In this document: positions 19,529-32,200 of the stretch, piece after piece
Numbering within the stretch: position 1 is the stretch's first letter
How the letters are laid out: every line of letters begins with the position of its first letter
Origin: Durusdinium trenchii
Lineage: Eukaryota > Sar > Dinophyceae > Suessiales > Symbiodiniaceae
DNA: 64,000 nt
Assembly: GCA_963970005.1 (NCBI GenBank)
Contig: CAXAMN010003803.1
Span: 171,293 to 235,292, forward strand
Direction of reading: 5' to 3'
The notes under the pieces: model-generated
Told to the model about the DNA's origin: nothing
Seen by the model: only the letters and a program-made list of their open reading frames with translations
Database searches by the model: none
Program-made: the position numbers and the translations under genes

Positions 19529-21868
19529 ATGAGCAGTCTGAGTGCAACACCTCAAGGGCCTGTCCCTTCAGAGTATGTTGCGATTGGAAACCTTCGTGTG
19601 AATCCAGTCCTTCACCACACTGTGGAGACAACTGTTTGCCCAGGCACGGGCTTCAGCTCAAACTACTTTTGGACCTGCTTAGATCGGGTGGTTGCAGAGC
19701 TACGGCCTGAAGTTGAAAGATGCTTGGTCAAACGTGATGAGCTCCAGAGCAAGATCGACTCATGGTATGAAGAAGGCAAGAAGCGTGGAGCTGACCTGAC
19801 CCAGCCAGAATTTCGGCCAGCCTGTCGCGAATTCTTGAAAGACATTGGCTACCTCTGCGAAGACAAAGGGCCTGTGAATGTGACGACCCAGTTTGTGGAT
19901 GATGAGATTGCAAGAGTACCAGCACCTCAGCTGGTCGTTCCCTCAGACAATGCACGCTATGTGCTGAATGCAGTCAACGCTCGGTGGGGATCACTGTATG
20001 ATGCACTCTACGGATTCGATGTGATCCCTGCTTACGCTGTCACCAGCAGTGGAGTTGAAGTGAATTCCGCCAAAGGAGGTGGATACAATCCAATGCGAGG
20101 GGAGGCTGTGATCGATTTTGCCAACGGATTCTTGGATGAGATTGCGCCTTTGGCTGGAGGCAAATGGTCTCAGGTGTGTCGATTGTGGCCCAAATTTGTG
20201 GGTACGGTCCAGAGACTCGAGCTTTTGCTGGAGGATGGTTCTACAACAAGTTTGAAGACCCCTTCTCTTTTCGTAGGATCTCAGGGCAATCTTGGACCTC
20301 CAGATGCCGACCCATCAAAGAACCAGGCCGCTGGCCCGAGTTCCGCCCCAAGCGTGCCTGACCAGGGGCGCATCTTTCTGAAGCACAATGGTTTGTACAT
20401 GATCTTGGAGATTGACAGAAGTCATCCGATTGGGAAAGCTGCTTTGAGCGGGATCAAGGACATTACAGCAGAAAGTGCTCTCACAGCCATTTTGGACATG
20501 GAGGACTCAGTGTCTGCCGTTGATGCTGAAGACAAGTGCAGGATTTATTCAAACATTTGTGGCATCTTCAAGGGGACATTGGAGGCCCCATTCCTCAAAG
20601 ATGGCAAGGCGATGACAAGAAAGATGAACCCAGATGTTTGGTACCGTGATGACAAGGGAAATGTGTGCACAATCCCTGGACGTGCTCTGGCGCTCGTGCG
20701 AAATGTTGGACATCACATGTTCACCGACATGGTTCTGACAGCGGATGGAAAGCAAGTTCCAGAAGGCTTTGTTGACTGCATGGTCACCACTGCAGCGGCT
20801 TTGCAAGATCTCAGAGGAACTGGCCGCTTGATGAATTCAAGAGAGGGATCAGTCTACATTGTGAAACCCAAGCAGCACGGACCAGATGAAATCGCTTTGA
20901 CCAGTCGTCTCTTCGGCCGAGCTGAGCAATTCTTTGGGCTTCGCCGAAATACCATCAAAATGGGAATCATGGATGAGGAGCGTCGCACAAGCGCCAATCT
21001 CCGAGAATGCCTCCGGCAAGCAGCAGAGCGTGTGTTCTTCATTAACACAGGCTTCCTTGACCGAACTGGAGATGAGATCCACACGTGCATGCTTGCTGGG
21101 CCTGTGGTCAGAAAAGCGGACATGAAAAAGCAAAATTGGATCCAGTCATATGAAGCAGGTAATGTAGACGTTGGGCTTCATTGTGGCTTGCAAGGGCGAG
21201 CCCAAATTGGGAAAGGCATGTGGGCCAAGCCAGACAGCATGAAAGACATGCTCGATGGCAAGATCGCAGAGCTAATGGCAGGTGCCAGCACAGCTTGGGT
21301 TCCTTCGCCTGCTGCAGCCACATTGCACAGTTTGCACTATCACCACGTGAACGTGCCTGAGCGTCAAATGCAACTTGCCATGCGCCCAGCAGCCAAGATT
21401 GAGCTGCTACTGGAGCCTCCTCTTCTTGGCCAGAAGCTGTCTGATGAAGAGATCCAGCATGAGCTGAAGGAGAATGCTCAGAGCATTCTGGGCTATGTCG
21501 TTCGTTGGATCGATCTTGGCATCGGCTGCTCAAAAGTGCCCGACTTGAGCAACATCGGCCTTATGGAAGACCGGGCAACGCTCCGAATCTCCTCGCAGCT
21601 AATGGCAAATTGGCTTCATCACGGTGTTGTGTCAGAAGCCCAGGTCAGGGAAACATTCCTTGAGATGGCCAAGTTGGTAGATCAGCAAAATGCTCGTGAA
21701 CCAGGGTATTTGCCCTTGTCGGTGAACCCGGATGCATCACCAGCTTTCCAAGCTGCGTTGAAACTCGTATTGGAGGGCAAGCGAGCACCCAATGGTTATA
21801 CGGAGTACACGCTGCATGAGGCCCGCAAGAAGGTCAAGGGTGAGATTGGTGGAAGAGCAAAGATGTAA
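19529..21868 (+). CDS. glcB: Malate synthase G
   Basis: Condenses glyoxylate and acetyl-CoA to malate, the second special step of the glyoxylate cycle. The 779-residue ORF is uninterrupted and collinear with bacterial-type isoform G (about 720 residues). Visible family blocks: NARWGSLYDALYG (about 150), NPMRGEAVIDFANGFLDE (about 190), DMEDSVSAVDAEDK (about 330), LVRNVGHH (Arg near 389), IVKPKQHGPDE, GIMDEERRT (catalytic Glu near 483), FINTGFLDRTGDEIHT (metal-binding Asp near 510), IGKGMWAKPD and MEDRATLRISSQ (catalytic-base Asp near 680). All catalytic residues are present. Extra length comes from an N-terminal extension and a Pro/Ser/Ala-rich loop near residues 255-285. The C-terminus is AKM, which fits the PTS1 pattern [SAC][KRH][LM]; glyoxysomal location is inference. 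No introns, unlike its neighbours, which suggests origin through retroposition or transfer. The ATG at 19529 is chosen because residues align from about 20 onward. Confidence 0.95.
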   Translation: MSSLSATPQGPVPSEYVAIGNLRVNPVLHHTVETTVCPGTGFSSNYFWTCLDRVVAELRPEVERCLVKRDELQSKIDSWYEEGKKRGADLTQPEFRPACREFLKDIGYLCEDKGPVNVTTQFVDDEIARVPAPQLVVPSDNARYVLNAVNARWGSLYDALYGFDVIPAYAVTSSGVEVNSAKGGGYNPMRGEAVIDFANGFLDEIAPLAGGKWSQVCRLWPKFVGTVQRLELLLEDGSTTSLKTPSLFVGSQGNLGPPDADPSKNQAAGPSSAPSVPDQGRIFLKHNGLYMILEIDRSHPIGKAALSGIKDITAESALTAILDMEDSVSAVDAEDKCRIYSNICGIFKGTLEAPFLKDGKAMTRKMNPDVWYRDDKGNVCTIPGRALALVRNVGHHMFTDMVLTADGKQVPEGFVDCMVTTAAALQDLRGTGRLMNSREGSVYIVKPKQHGPDEIALTSRLFGRAEQFFGLRRNTIKMGIMDEERRTSANLRECLRQAAERVFFINTGFLDRTGDEIHTCMLAGPVVRKADMKKQNWIQSYEAGNVDVGLHCGLQGRAQIGKGMWAKPDSMKDMLDGKIAELMAGASTAWVPSPAAATLHSLHYHHVNVPERQMQLAMRPAAKIELLLEPPLLGQKLSDEEIQHELKENAQSILGYVVRWIDLGIGCSKVPDLSNIGLMEDRATLRISSQLMANWLHHGVVSEAQVRETFLEMAKLVDQQNAREPGYLPLSVNPDASPAFQAALKLVLEGKRAPNGYTEYTLHEARKKVKGEIGGRAKM

Positions 21869-22888
21869 ATGTTTCAATGGATTTGCCATTTTCAGCCTCA
21901 AGCCCGTACAGAAATTGCAGGCATGGGCCGCCTAGCATGGCCTCCATTTGAGCGAGGGTTCGCTAGGAATGCAGTTTTGTAGGATGTTTTGTCTTTACTC
22001 CATCGCTTAGCTACCAAGCCAAAGCGTCAAACTCACCTTTTGAAAATCAGAGTTGTGGAAAAGGGGCAAGTGGTGGACGTGTGCCTGACGCTGTGTTTGA
22101 TTGTTTGCTCGTGCGTACTGCGCAGTTCACCTTTGGGAGTGGGAGCATAGCACGTAGGATGCGACTGTGCTTAGGGGTGGTCACAGTTGCATTTTGCACA
22201 GGAGGCCATCAAGTGGCAGCATGCGCCGTGCAGGATCCATGGAATGATCTGAGTAAACTTTTTGCAAGCGAGATCCCACTTTTTCCGAAGTGGGGACTCA
22301 AGAGCCCCCAGCAAAGTCTCTAAACTTGTTTCACATAGCTATGCACAAGGTAGTTACGTGTCACCTCTGGTGCTGCCAGTACTGCTGTCTTGCCAAGTCT
22401 GCGGCAGCGTTTCGATTTGCAAAGCAATTCAGCAGCACAGAAGGAAGTAGTGAATTTAATTGATCTCGATTAACACATCTACACTCTTCACTGGCTTGCT
22501 TGTCGCTCGAGATCAAACTGCCAGTTTGCTCCAAATTGTGTCGGGAGGCCAGAATCACTGGCAGGCAAAACCAGAGAACATTCACGGATCCCATTGCCAT
22601 AGCTTGTGATTATGCTGTTGACAATGCTCAGCCTGCTAAGCTGAAGATCGCACTTCGACTCCAAACTCTTACAGGCTCAAACATGATGCTACTGACACAC
22701 ATGAAACTGTGTTTAACATGTACACTCCACTCCTTTGCCAGATGTTGCTGCCAGCCCAAGCCAGAAGCCATCGACCGAGACATGAGACTAGGCAGCTTAG
22801 ACTTGCTAGCAATACTATGAGGGCAATCTTTGACAGGGACAGTCTTTCCCAAAGAACAGCTGCATCCGTTGTTGTGCGTGGAACAACC
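21869..22888. other. Intergenic region, no gene seen
   Basis: About 1 kb between the malate synthase stop and the start of the DNAI7-like gene. No recognisable coding segment or RNA gene was found. Confidence 0.4.
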
Positions 22889-23213
22889 ATGCCCAAAACA
22901 AAGAAGAAGTCCAAGAAGCAGCTTGAGGACGTTTGGCAGTACTGAGAGTGACATGTTTTTGCACAACTGCAGCCACCCGGCAGGATGAGCTTCAGAAAGC
23001 AGCTGAAGAGCAGAAACGACAGGAAGAAAAAGAGCGACTCTTCAAGCTCGAAGAGGAGGGGCCTATCCGTTGCAAGGACATGGCATATACAGTATTGGAA
23101 AGCGCCGATGCACTCCAACAGGATGCACTTGCAGCTCACCGCGAAAGATTAGAAATCGAGCTGGAGGGCAAGAACAGAGTACTTGAAGCTGAAAGGCTCG
23201 AGGCCGCCAAACA
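22889..23213 (+). CDS. DNAI7: DNAI7-like exons 1-2
   Basis: Exon 1 (22889-22927) is the start: MPKTKKKSKKQLE. An intron beginning GACGTT and ending GGCAG leads in phase to exon 2 at 22984 (DELQKAAEEQKRQEEKERL). Exon 2 may itself contain a 66-bp GA-AG intron (about 23055-23120), since the peptide between two coil stretches looks less regular. Confidence 0.6.
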
Positions 23214-26200
23214 TTCCTTCAGTTTCTCTTGCACATCAGGGTACTCTCTAATTGCGAAACAAAGATTTTGATTGCCCAAAAGCATAGTTAATAGCGTAAA
23301 CATATGCATGGGACGGGCTGGAAGTGGAAGACGACTGACGTCTCACAGGCAGCGGATACCTCATGGAATGCCGCCCATCTGCTTTTTGGTTGACCAATGG
23401 ACCAAAAGCAGAACCGTGAGTGTCTTTGAGACCTCAAATTCTTCCAAATCGTCTTAGGGGTACGAAGTCGTTTGGACCCGTTGTGCATGTTGAGTCGCAA
23501 GTTTTAATCTCAACATCCCGGCTTCGACGGAGCAGACCCCTTCCTTCCGGACCAAACTCTGCGACATCATTTCCACAGTCCCAGCCTCTGCATCTTCAAG
23601 ACATTGAGCGCTTCTGCTGCAGCCTGGAGCGCGAATCGTGACCAAAGAAGCAAAAGCTGAACGTGTTCGAGTTGAAGCACTGCACTATTAGCCAAAAGCA
23701 CCAAAGCACAACCGTGGGTGTCTTTGAGGCGTTTGCTACTTGCAACTTGGCTCCACCGTCCTCATGGTGCGAAAGATACACGCGAACGGAAACAAAAGCC
23801 CGGCCTCATTTCGTTAACTTTAAAAAAGAAGCGAAGCCTAGCGCAGCCACGGGACCCCAGCGCAGCAACCCGTTTTGAGTAGCCTTTGTTGCTTTGTGGC
23901 GTAGCCTGCTCACTTCGTTTTGTTTCAAGGACTCATGGTGATCTAGTTGGAGACTTGCAAGGTCATGGGAGTAGTCTGGAAAGCTTAGCCTCGAGAACAA
24001 CCAATAGTTACAGGTAAAATTCACCAAGCCTTCCCGTTTTGCAATTAGGAACCCACATTTTCGCAATTCAGCGCCCAGAGTTTCGCCATAATTAAGAGTT
24101 CTTTGTTTTCGTCATCAAAAAGCACCCTCCTTGCACATTGTTGAACATTGTTGCCATTTTTGGTAATGCACATGTTACAACATGTTACATGTTGCTTTGT
24201 CAGGAGGAACAAGAGATGGTGGTCCGTGAATCTGCCAAAAATTGTCATTCTATACATATATAAATATATATATAGAATATATACGCAATTATATACGTCA
24301 TGTGTTTTTTTTCTTTTTTAAATATGTTGCCGACTCTAAGTGACTCAGCAGTTTTCAGCCTTTTGAGCACTTGGCATTTAAGTCTGCTATGCTTTATCGA
24401 TTGATGACAGGTATGAAAGGTGAACGAAAACGGTGTTTGGATTACGAGCAGCAACTTGGCACTCAGAAGTCGCCGCGTTGCTTGCACCTCATGAAGTGGC
24501 TCATTATGTGCTCATACAGACATCATCAGACATCCACAAAAGGTCAAATGGTACGCATCCTTTACAAAGACTTGGGCTCAACAGACTTGGGTAATTTGTG
24601 GTCTATGTTTTGGAACTGAGTTGATCTCAATTGGAGTTTCGCATGTATGTCAGGTCGAAGCTACAAGAGAAGATCGAATGGCAAAAATTTGTCTCTTGCA
24701 CCTCACGTCCCAATGTCATGTTTGGATGCCCAGCTTCTCAGCTTCGAGCCCCCAGCACTGCTTTGAGAACTGAGGTTTGAGAGTGAGATCACAACTTATG
24801 TCACCATGGTGCGTGGGGGACTCAAACTGGAGCTTTGGGGTCTACCTGTGTGGCTCGCAGCGGGGTTCACGCCGTGTTTGCGTGCCCGCGTGCCCAAAGC
24901 CCACAGAGTGACACATTTGTTACGCAAGCGCCATGCACTCCCTTCGTAATCCTGGTAATGGGTGGGGTAGGGTACGGTAGGGCCAGGGAGGTATCTATAA
25001 TATGCCTGTGTATTCAATTTTTTGTTTTATGTGTCATGATTTGTTTTAGAATCTCTCCCTATCAAGTTGCAACTGATGGACTCGGTCCAACCAAGACCAC
25101 CAGCATCACCAGCTCGATTTTACCAAATTGTACCCAGCCTCACGTTGCTTGTAGGCTTTGGAGGCACGCGCAGCTTCGACCCACAAATGGCAGGGTTGGC
25201 GGTTGTATCTCAAACAATGCACCTCGACACACACTTATAGAAACACACTCTCACACACCATCACACACCCCACTTACATTCAGACTGTGCCCATCCACCT
25301 CTTTCGAGTGCCTGGCGAGTTTAGAGCAAAGCTTACAATTTGATGACTTTAAAGGTTCAAAAAAGCCTCTCAGGATCCTCAAGTCGGCCTTGAGTAGCAA
25401 GGGCAGCAAGGGCAATTGAGATTGAACCATATGCCGGGCTTTGAACACTATCGGCCTTTTGCATTCACTATCAACTCCGAAACCAAGTTATAAATACCAT
25501 GTGCAGCTCTTGCGGTTCGGCTTTTTCGTTGTTCAGAACATGAGACCTTACATCTCACCTTCTTCAAGGAGGGAAACTGCAAGGGAGGTTGGTGAGCAAT
25601 GATCAACATAATGTGAAGACAACCATGTATGTAGTTCAATTATTTAAAGTATGGACAGATCGTTTCGTTTGTACACCATAGGGCCATTGCACAGTTTAGG
25701 ACACTGTCGGACATTCTTCATTTTTCTTGAGTGGCATTGGGCAGCATCACTGAGCAAGTTGAGTGGCCCTGAGCTGCTCGGTCCATATGGGTCAAAATCC
25801 ATGCAACTCATCGAGCTTTGTTCAGCTTCTCTCATTTCGCGATATTTCCCCAAACAGTTTACTGTTGGGCTTCTACCTTAGCAAAAAAAGAGCTGGCCAC
25901 ACTCACTGGCCGCGCCCCTGAACTCTGTGGCTGGGCCCGGGCTCTGTGTCCAGGCCTTGTCCTCCTCTTGTCCTCTGTGGCTGGGCTCTGTGTCCAGGCC
26001 TTGTCCTCCTCTTGTCCTCTCATCCTGGGCTCTGTGGCTGGGCCTTGTCCTCTTCTTGTCCTCCTCGTGTCCTTGTCTTGGCCGCGCCCCTGAACTCTGT
26101 GGCTGGTCTCTGTGGCCGGGTTTACTGGAGAGGAGTGTGGCCGAACAAATAGCGATGTCAATGCCGGCAAAATTTCGCTGATGAAGCAGTTTGCTCTTGG

Positions 26201-29200
26201 GGTGAAGGTAGGGCGTACCAAGAAATCGATTTTTGACTAATATTGGTCTAAGCGAATCGTTTTGAAGCTGTTTGGGGTCTATGCTGGTATAATTTTTTGC
26301 TTTGTTTATATCCACTGTGGTTTCTCGTAATTTTGTGAATTCCTGTTTCACTGTTATATATATATACATATAGTTAGTTATTTTTGACTGGGGTGTTTCA
26401 AGGAACCTGTACCACTGTCCACATTGTTTCAGGAACCTCTATGTGTTTGATTGAGTTTATTAACGTTGGCATTTTTCTCGTTTTGTCATGTCTTGTCCAG
26501 GTGCTTGCTGCTGTTTTTTCCTTTTGTTTCTGCGCAACAGGAGCCATATATATATATATATGTCGCGTTTTTGTTTCCGATTTCTCAACTCATGCACGAT
26601 GATATTTTACACATAAACTCAATCATGAAATGCCCCCAGACATTCAGTTTCCCAAAACATCTAGGAACCAAATGGATAGTGCGAGCGTGCGCCATCCTGC
26701 GCCCTAAGTAGTAGCTACTTAAGGTACTAGCTACCTTGTTTCTACTAGATACCTAACTAGCTAACCTACCTCACCTCTGCTAGCGGCCTACCTCCCCCCC
26801 GGTCTTTAAAAAATATAAACATGACAATTGTTGCTTTGCAGCTGAGTCCGCAAGTGATTTCGAGGTGAGGAAAGGTCGGACAGGGAATCTGTGGAGACAG
26901 CCATTGAGAAGTGCAAAGCCGCTGAAGAGGTAGTCAGACACTCGAGTTCTCCTCATGAGAATCCACAAACACTCGAGTTGTCCAGCCTTGTTGCTTAGCT
27001 GGTACAGCAGTAGTCTCAGGCACCTGACCTATGTTGTTTTTGTCCAATTTGCTCAGTGTCGGTTTTTGCTCACTTCATCCAACATGCCCAGCACCCTCGT
27101 TATTCAAGATTGAATGAACATTGAAGTATTGATCAATGGCCGAGAGATCTCTGTGAAAAGCTTAGAGCATCATGTGCTTTAGCTGAGGTTGGTGATCTCC
27201 TGGAGCTCTACTGCAAAGCATGTGAGGAAGGAAATGTAACACGACAAGACTGGTGCCTGACCATGAGCAATCGTGAATAGTTGATTTTTTCTAGCTCTGA
27301 AGAAACACCTAAGGTGCATGCACTACATTGGTGAGATTCGTGATTTGGAAGTGGAACTGATCGATGCAGCCACAGCTCACTTGCGCGGATCCTAGTTAGC
27401 ACATGCGACACTTCACTCAGTCCAACTTAGGGCTTGGATGGCTCTTTTCATGCGATCAGGTTGCTCTACATTGAAAAACAAGAGCCCAACACACACCTGC
27501 AGGCGGGCAGTTGCTCAATGCATTGCTCAGAAAATTGACTGACGCTAGAATCTCGCAACGTGGAAGGTCTACTTGCAGTGGGGCAACGCAAACGACAACA
27601 TGAAGGCTGACACCTGAACATTGTGTCATGACTCATGACACTTGTATACATTGGTTTGATTTTCCCGGACAGAATTGGAGTGGCATGTTGTGGGATTCTT
27701 GCCTGTCCAGTCTCGTCTACTGTCTACAGGTTGGATTTTGGGGCCACTTGCAGAGCAAAGGCTTCCGTGCCAAGTCCATTGAGCATAGCAAGATCCAGAT
27801 AGGACAGAGAGCCTTTGTGTTTTGTTCTTTGAACATGAATCATATTCTTGGCCAAAGTGTCAAAGAACATATGCTGTTTGCCATTCACAGGACTAGATTT
27901 GCCAAAGGCAATCCAACTGCAGTCCATTGGACATTGCATCGGGGTTCCGCACCTATGGTTCTAAAGTTGTGCAGCTTTCATAGAATTCTGTTTGATGAGA
28001 CGTCTTGCCGACGTTGTCAAGGTGCGATCCTTGTACACCACCTTTGACAGTGCACAGGGTAAAGATCCCGTCCAAATGTCTATCGGAGGCATGATCAGAG
28101 CCGGGGTCCCAGCAAAGTTGCACGAGCATATATAACTTAACTATAACGCAATAAAACCATTTGTGCATGACACAAGCAGGAGCTTTGCTGAAAGCTTGCT
28201 CAGGTAGACTTGCTCTCGATCCCTCCGTTTAGCAAAAAGGTCAAAGGATGGACGATTCGACAGGTGCCTGCTCCGGGCAAGGAGAGCATCAACACTGGAG
28301 TGTTTCCAGCATATGCAATGCTTAAGGCTTGTGCTTGACAGGAGCTAATGAAGCTGCCATATCCAAACACGGAGCACACGACAGTTTCATCCCAAGAGTT
28401 CACTTTAGGGCAGTATATTAATTAATATACTTTATGTCAGGCAGTATTGTCCCTGTCACTAACTTTCCAAGGCCAGCACTGCCATTGCTGCGCCTTGCAA
28501 GATTGACTACAAGGTTGCCCACCGTTCAAACGTGGTGTATTTATGTTGGGTGTCTTCTGCACTCAAACACGAATAGATCCGTGATGCAAATTGTCCAGGT
28601 GCCCAGTCACGTGCTGGTCAGCAAAAACCCTGTAGTCTCTTGGTGGGATGTGCCCAGCTCAGAATGTCTTTTGATTGTTGTGGCCTGGCCACAGTTCTTT
28701 AGACTCTAGTATTAGTAGACTCTAGAGGCTTCAAATCGCTTCAAGCTGCTTGAGTTGACAGAATTCATTGCAGGCATCCGTGGAGCGTTGGTCCACAGAA
28801 GGGATCAGTGAAATTACCTGGGAGCAGGCTTCGGGAAGCACATTTGCGTGGCTATGTTGCCACTCTGAATACTTGGGAACGATGATTGTACAAAGGGCTT
28901 CCGGCGAAACACATTGCCTCAAACTCGTCAGGAATCGAGGAAGATCTCGTTCTTCACTGCAAGGCTTGCATCATTCTCCATCACTCAGGACAACATGTTC
29001 GAACAATGTTGCCACGCCACAATACCACCATTGTTCTAATGGCTCAATGGGTGAGTCTTGCTGTGGATTAGCATTTTGCCGGTCATCCCTAGTAGGTTGG
29101 AGGCCATCGCTACTAGGTTGGAGGCCATCTGCCATCGCTACTAGGCATGCCGAGTCAAGTTGTGTCATTTCTGGCGACTCTCTCAACTCGCTCATTCCGG

Positions 29201-32200
29201 AAACTAGGAGCGTCACAGCGACTTGCCCTACAAGCATTGGAACATGAGGCGAGAGACACCATTGGTGTCCATGAAGCAATTAAATCACGACGATTCTAGG
29301 ATTTTTGAGGTTTGGAAAAACACTGCACAGATATATTATATGTAATATATATATAAGCCATGTGTAATATTTTTCCACAGGATTCCATCATGGCGGTTGA
29401 TGAATCGGTCGGTGGTTCTTGAGTTCTACCATCCGGACCAAATGGCTCAAGGCGCGACTTCCGTCGCACACGGGAAAGGCTGCCCATGCTGGGGTTTAGT
29501 TCGGTCGTGCTCTTCAGTTGGCCTGGTGGACGAACGAGTCCAGTGGCAGCTGCAGCGTTGAGGCGTCACGGAAGCAGAAGGTAGCACTGGGCAACAGGCC
29601 ACTGGGATTGCTCTCTGTCAAGGACAAGGTCAAGACCCTCTTCAAGAACATGATCCCTGGGCCTCCACCAACGGTGCCGGTCAAGCGGCGCCCACAGTGA
29701 TGCAAGGAGCGACGACCTCGGGTCATGAGGCCGCAACTCCAGTGCTCTCTATATACTCCAGCAGGACCTGAGACAAGTTCTCCACCACCGGCTGCAGGAG
29801 ACACTACATCCTCGGCGGCGGCGGCAGGCCACGGAGCGACTACCTCCTCTCCCTTGACGACGCCCCTCACTCCTGCGACGGCACTGGCGGTCCTCTATAT
29901 GACAACCTCATCAATGACGCCCTTGGGTCCTTCCTCGGCCTCGGCGGCCTATGGAGCGTGACGAGTACGCCAGGGAGCTTGGAACTCCTCATGGTGAGGA
30001 TGGTTGACTGCGCCTCCCTTTTCCCAAAGCCAGCTGGTCGATGAAGATGGCATCCTCTGACGTCTTGATGTGCTGACCCGCGTACTCAGCGTCGTTCTCC
30101 TCCCATTTGCCAAAGGTGAACCGTTGGTCCACCTCCACCAGCCAACACCTGTGCCAGGCATTCGCGCTTCTCATGAACCACCAACGATTGAATCGGCCGT
30201 GAGAACCGGCCATGAAGCTTCAGACACCATTACGGGCGCGCAGATTGCCACCTTGAGGCAGGCCCAGTGTTGACACTGCTGGGCACTACATAGGTGCTTT
30301 ACATCTAATCTGGTTCATGGCAACAGGAGACGCAAAGCCGGAACATGCGGCTCGCTTATGCTGTGGTCAACGGCTTTGTGTGTGGCAGCAACGCCACTTG
30401 ATTCATGTGGTCTTACCATTTTTCCAGAAGATGAAATGCTTTGTGCGCTCGGTATATCGGCGGCGCCCACCCAGGTTTGGAGGGAGCGCATCTTTGTCCT
30501 AGCGCGCAAGCCCAACTTTGATTTCTTCAAGGCTAATGTATTGCTAAATGTATGCATCTTCAGCAACACACATGTCTAATCGCTTTGTCAACTTCCTGGG
30601 CATGACCTCCGACAGGGCTCTGCGGATCTGGCGCTTCGAGCCTGACAAGATGTGCTTTGTGGCTTTGTGGTCTGCTCCGACGCCAGTGCCATCAACGTGA
30701 ATGGCACGGACCAGGTTGACCTGAGGCCCTGAGGGACTGCCACAAGATGCTACACAAGTGCTGGCGCTCCAACAAGCTGAAGCGGAAGGTGTTCTCAACC
30801 TTTGGAGGAGAAACTCAAGCTACGCTGCAGGGCGTCAATGAGGTGGACTGGTTGCAGGTCACACTGAGGGACGCTGCAAGGCGTAACGAGCAGCTTAGCT
30901 TTTGGCGGAACTCGCTCAGCCCTCATATGCTGGCCGCGCGAGACCATGCGAGATGAGACCATGCGCGACCAGTGCGCTTTGTGTGGTGCGCAGCGCAACG
31001 GACGCGAAGACACTCCGCGAGAGAACCGCAGTGGAAAGCAGGACAGAAAGTCCGCTTTGGAGTTGGCTATAACCGCGTCAGAAGACGCTAGTCGACAGCG
31101 TGACGAAGATCGACCCTCTCCGAGCGAACGATGCCCTGAACCAATTCCTGAAAAGCGGGCGGTTGAATCTAGTAGATGTAGCTGAAGAGCTGCAAAAACG
31201 GCAGCAGAATCCCATCTGGCCCACCTTCAAGAAGAGAAACCACAAGGCATTTCATGAGCGGTTGCTGGAAGAGCACGAATCCCAGCTCACTCTTTTTGTC
31301 AAGGACCTAGAGGGCCGCTTGATCAATGAGATTTGGGAGAGCTGTAATGTTTTTCCACAGCATTCCATCGCGGCAGTTGATCAATCGGCCGGTGGTTCTT
31401 GAGTTCGACCATGCGGGCCGAAGGGCTGAAGGCGCGACTTCCGTCGCACGCGGGAAAGGCTGCCCATGCTGGGGCTTGGTTCGGTCGTGCTCTTCAGCAT
31501 GTGGTTGATTTAAACGGATATGTTGTGGTATATGATACTTGAGATACTCAGTACATAGAGTTTGTTCAATCCTTACAAATAGGAGCCAACAAAAATTTCC
31601 CACAGGTAGGATGAAAAAATTTGGATATTCAGGGGTATGCAAAAAAATTGTATTTGGAGCGTCATGGCGGAAGCACTAGATTTGCGCTGAAGGCCTTGTG
31701 ATGACATGGTGGTGGAGCTCACGGTTCAGGTGTGCTTGTTGGTTCAAGATGCCCCCGAAACCTATATCAAGATCGTTCATGAAGTGTTCTCGCAAAGACT
31801 AGCAAGCAGCCTTGTCCTGAAAACCCTTATCCCTGCAGGCTGCCAGGTATGAGCTACGCTTCATGATCTCAGAAGATGGACTCAGGACTGGAAATGCAAG
31901 CTGCCGAGCAACGCACATTGAAGTCGCCTGGCTCTAGGCTCAAAGGACCTCAGCTGCCAGAGCTTTTGGACGTTATGTCAAGCTTGCATGTTTGGACTAG
32001 ATTATATAGTTTGTAAGACATGGGTTCCCGGCCAGAAATTCGCAAGCTTCAAGGCCATTGGCCCCAGGAAAAGGGCAGGTTGACGACATACAATGTGCGC
32101 CAGGTTTGAACCTGGCAGCGGAGAGGCGCTAGCAGACTTGCATTTGTTGTACAAAGTACGACTTAGGTCTTGGGTGCTCCAAAAATGCCAGCACAGATTT

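Larger units (their letters stand above)
29363..31496 (+). mobile_element. Copia-C: decayed copia-type remnant with LTRs
   Basis: Direct repeats at 29363-29516 and 31343-31496 (154 bp each, about 89% identical), starting TGTAAT and ending CTTCA. CATG, or CATGT depending on where the ends are set, flanks both sides as a likely target duplication. The 2.1-kb size shows large internal loss. A plus-strand copia RNase H remnant is at about 30590-30960 (SDAS-like start, FSTFGGETQATLQ, EVDWLQVTLRDA). An RT-like piece (RFTFGKWEENDAEYAGQHI) lies on the minus strand at about 30000-30160, so an internal inversion occurred. All frames are broken. It sits in an intron of the DNAI7-like gene. Confidence 0.7.
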
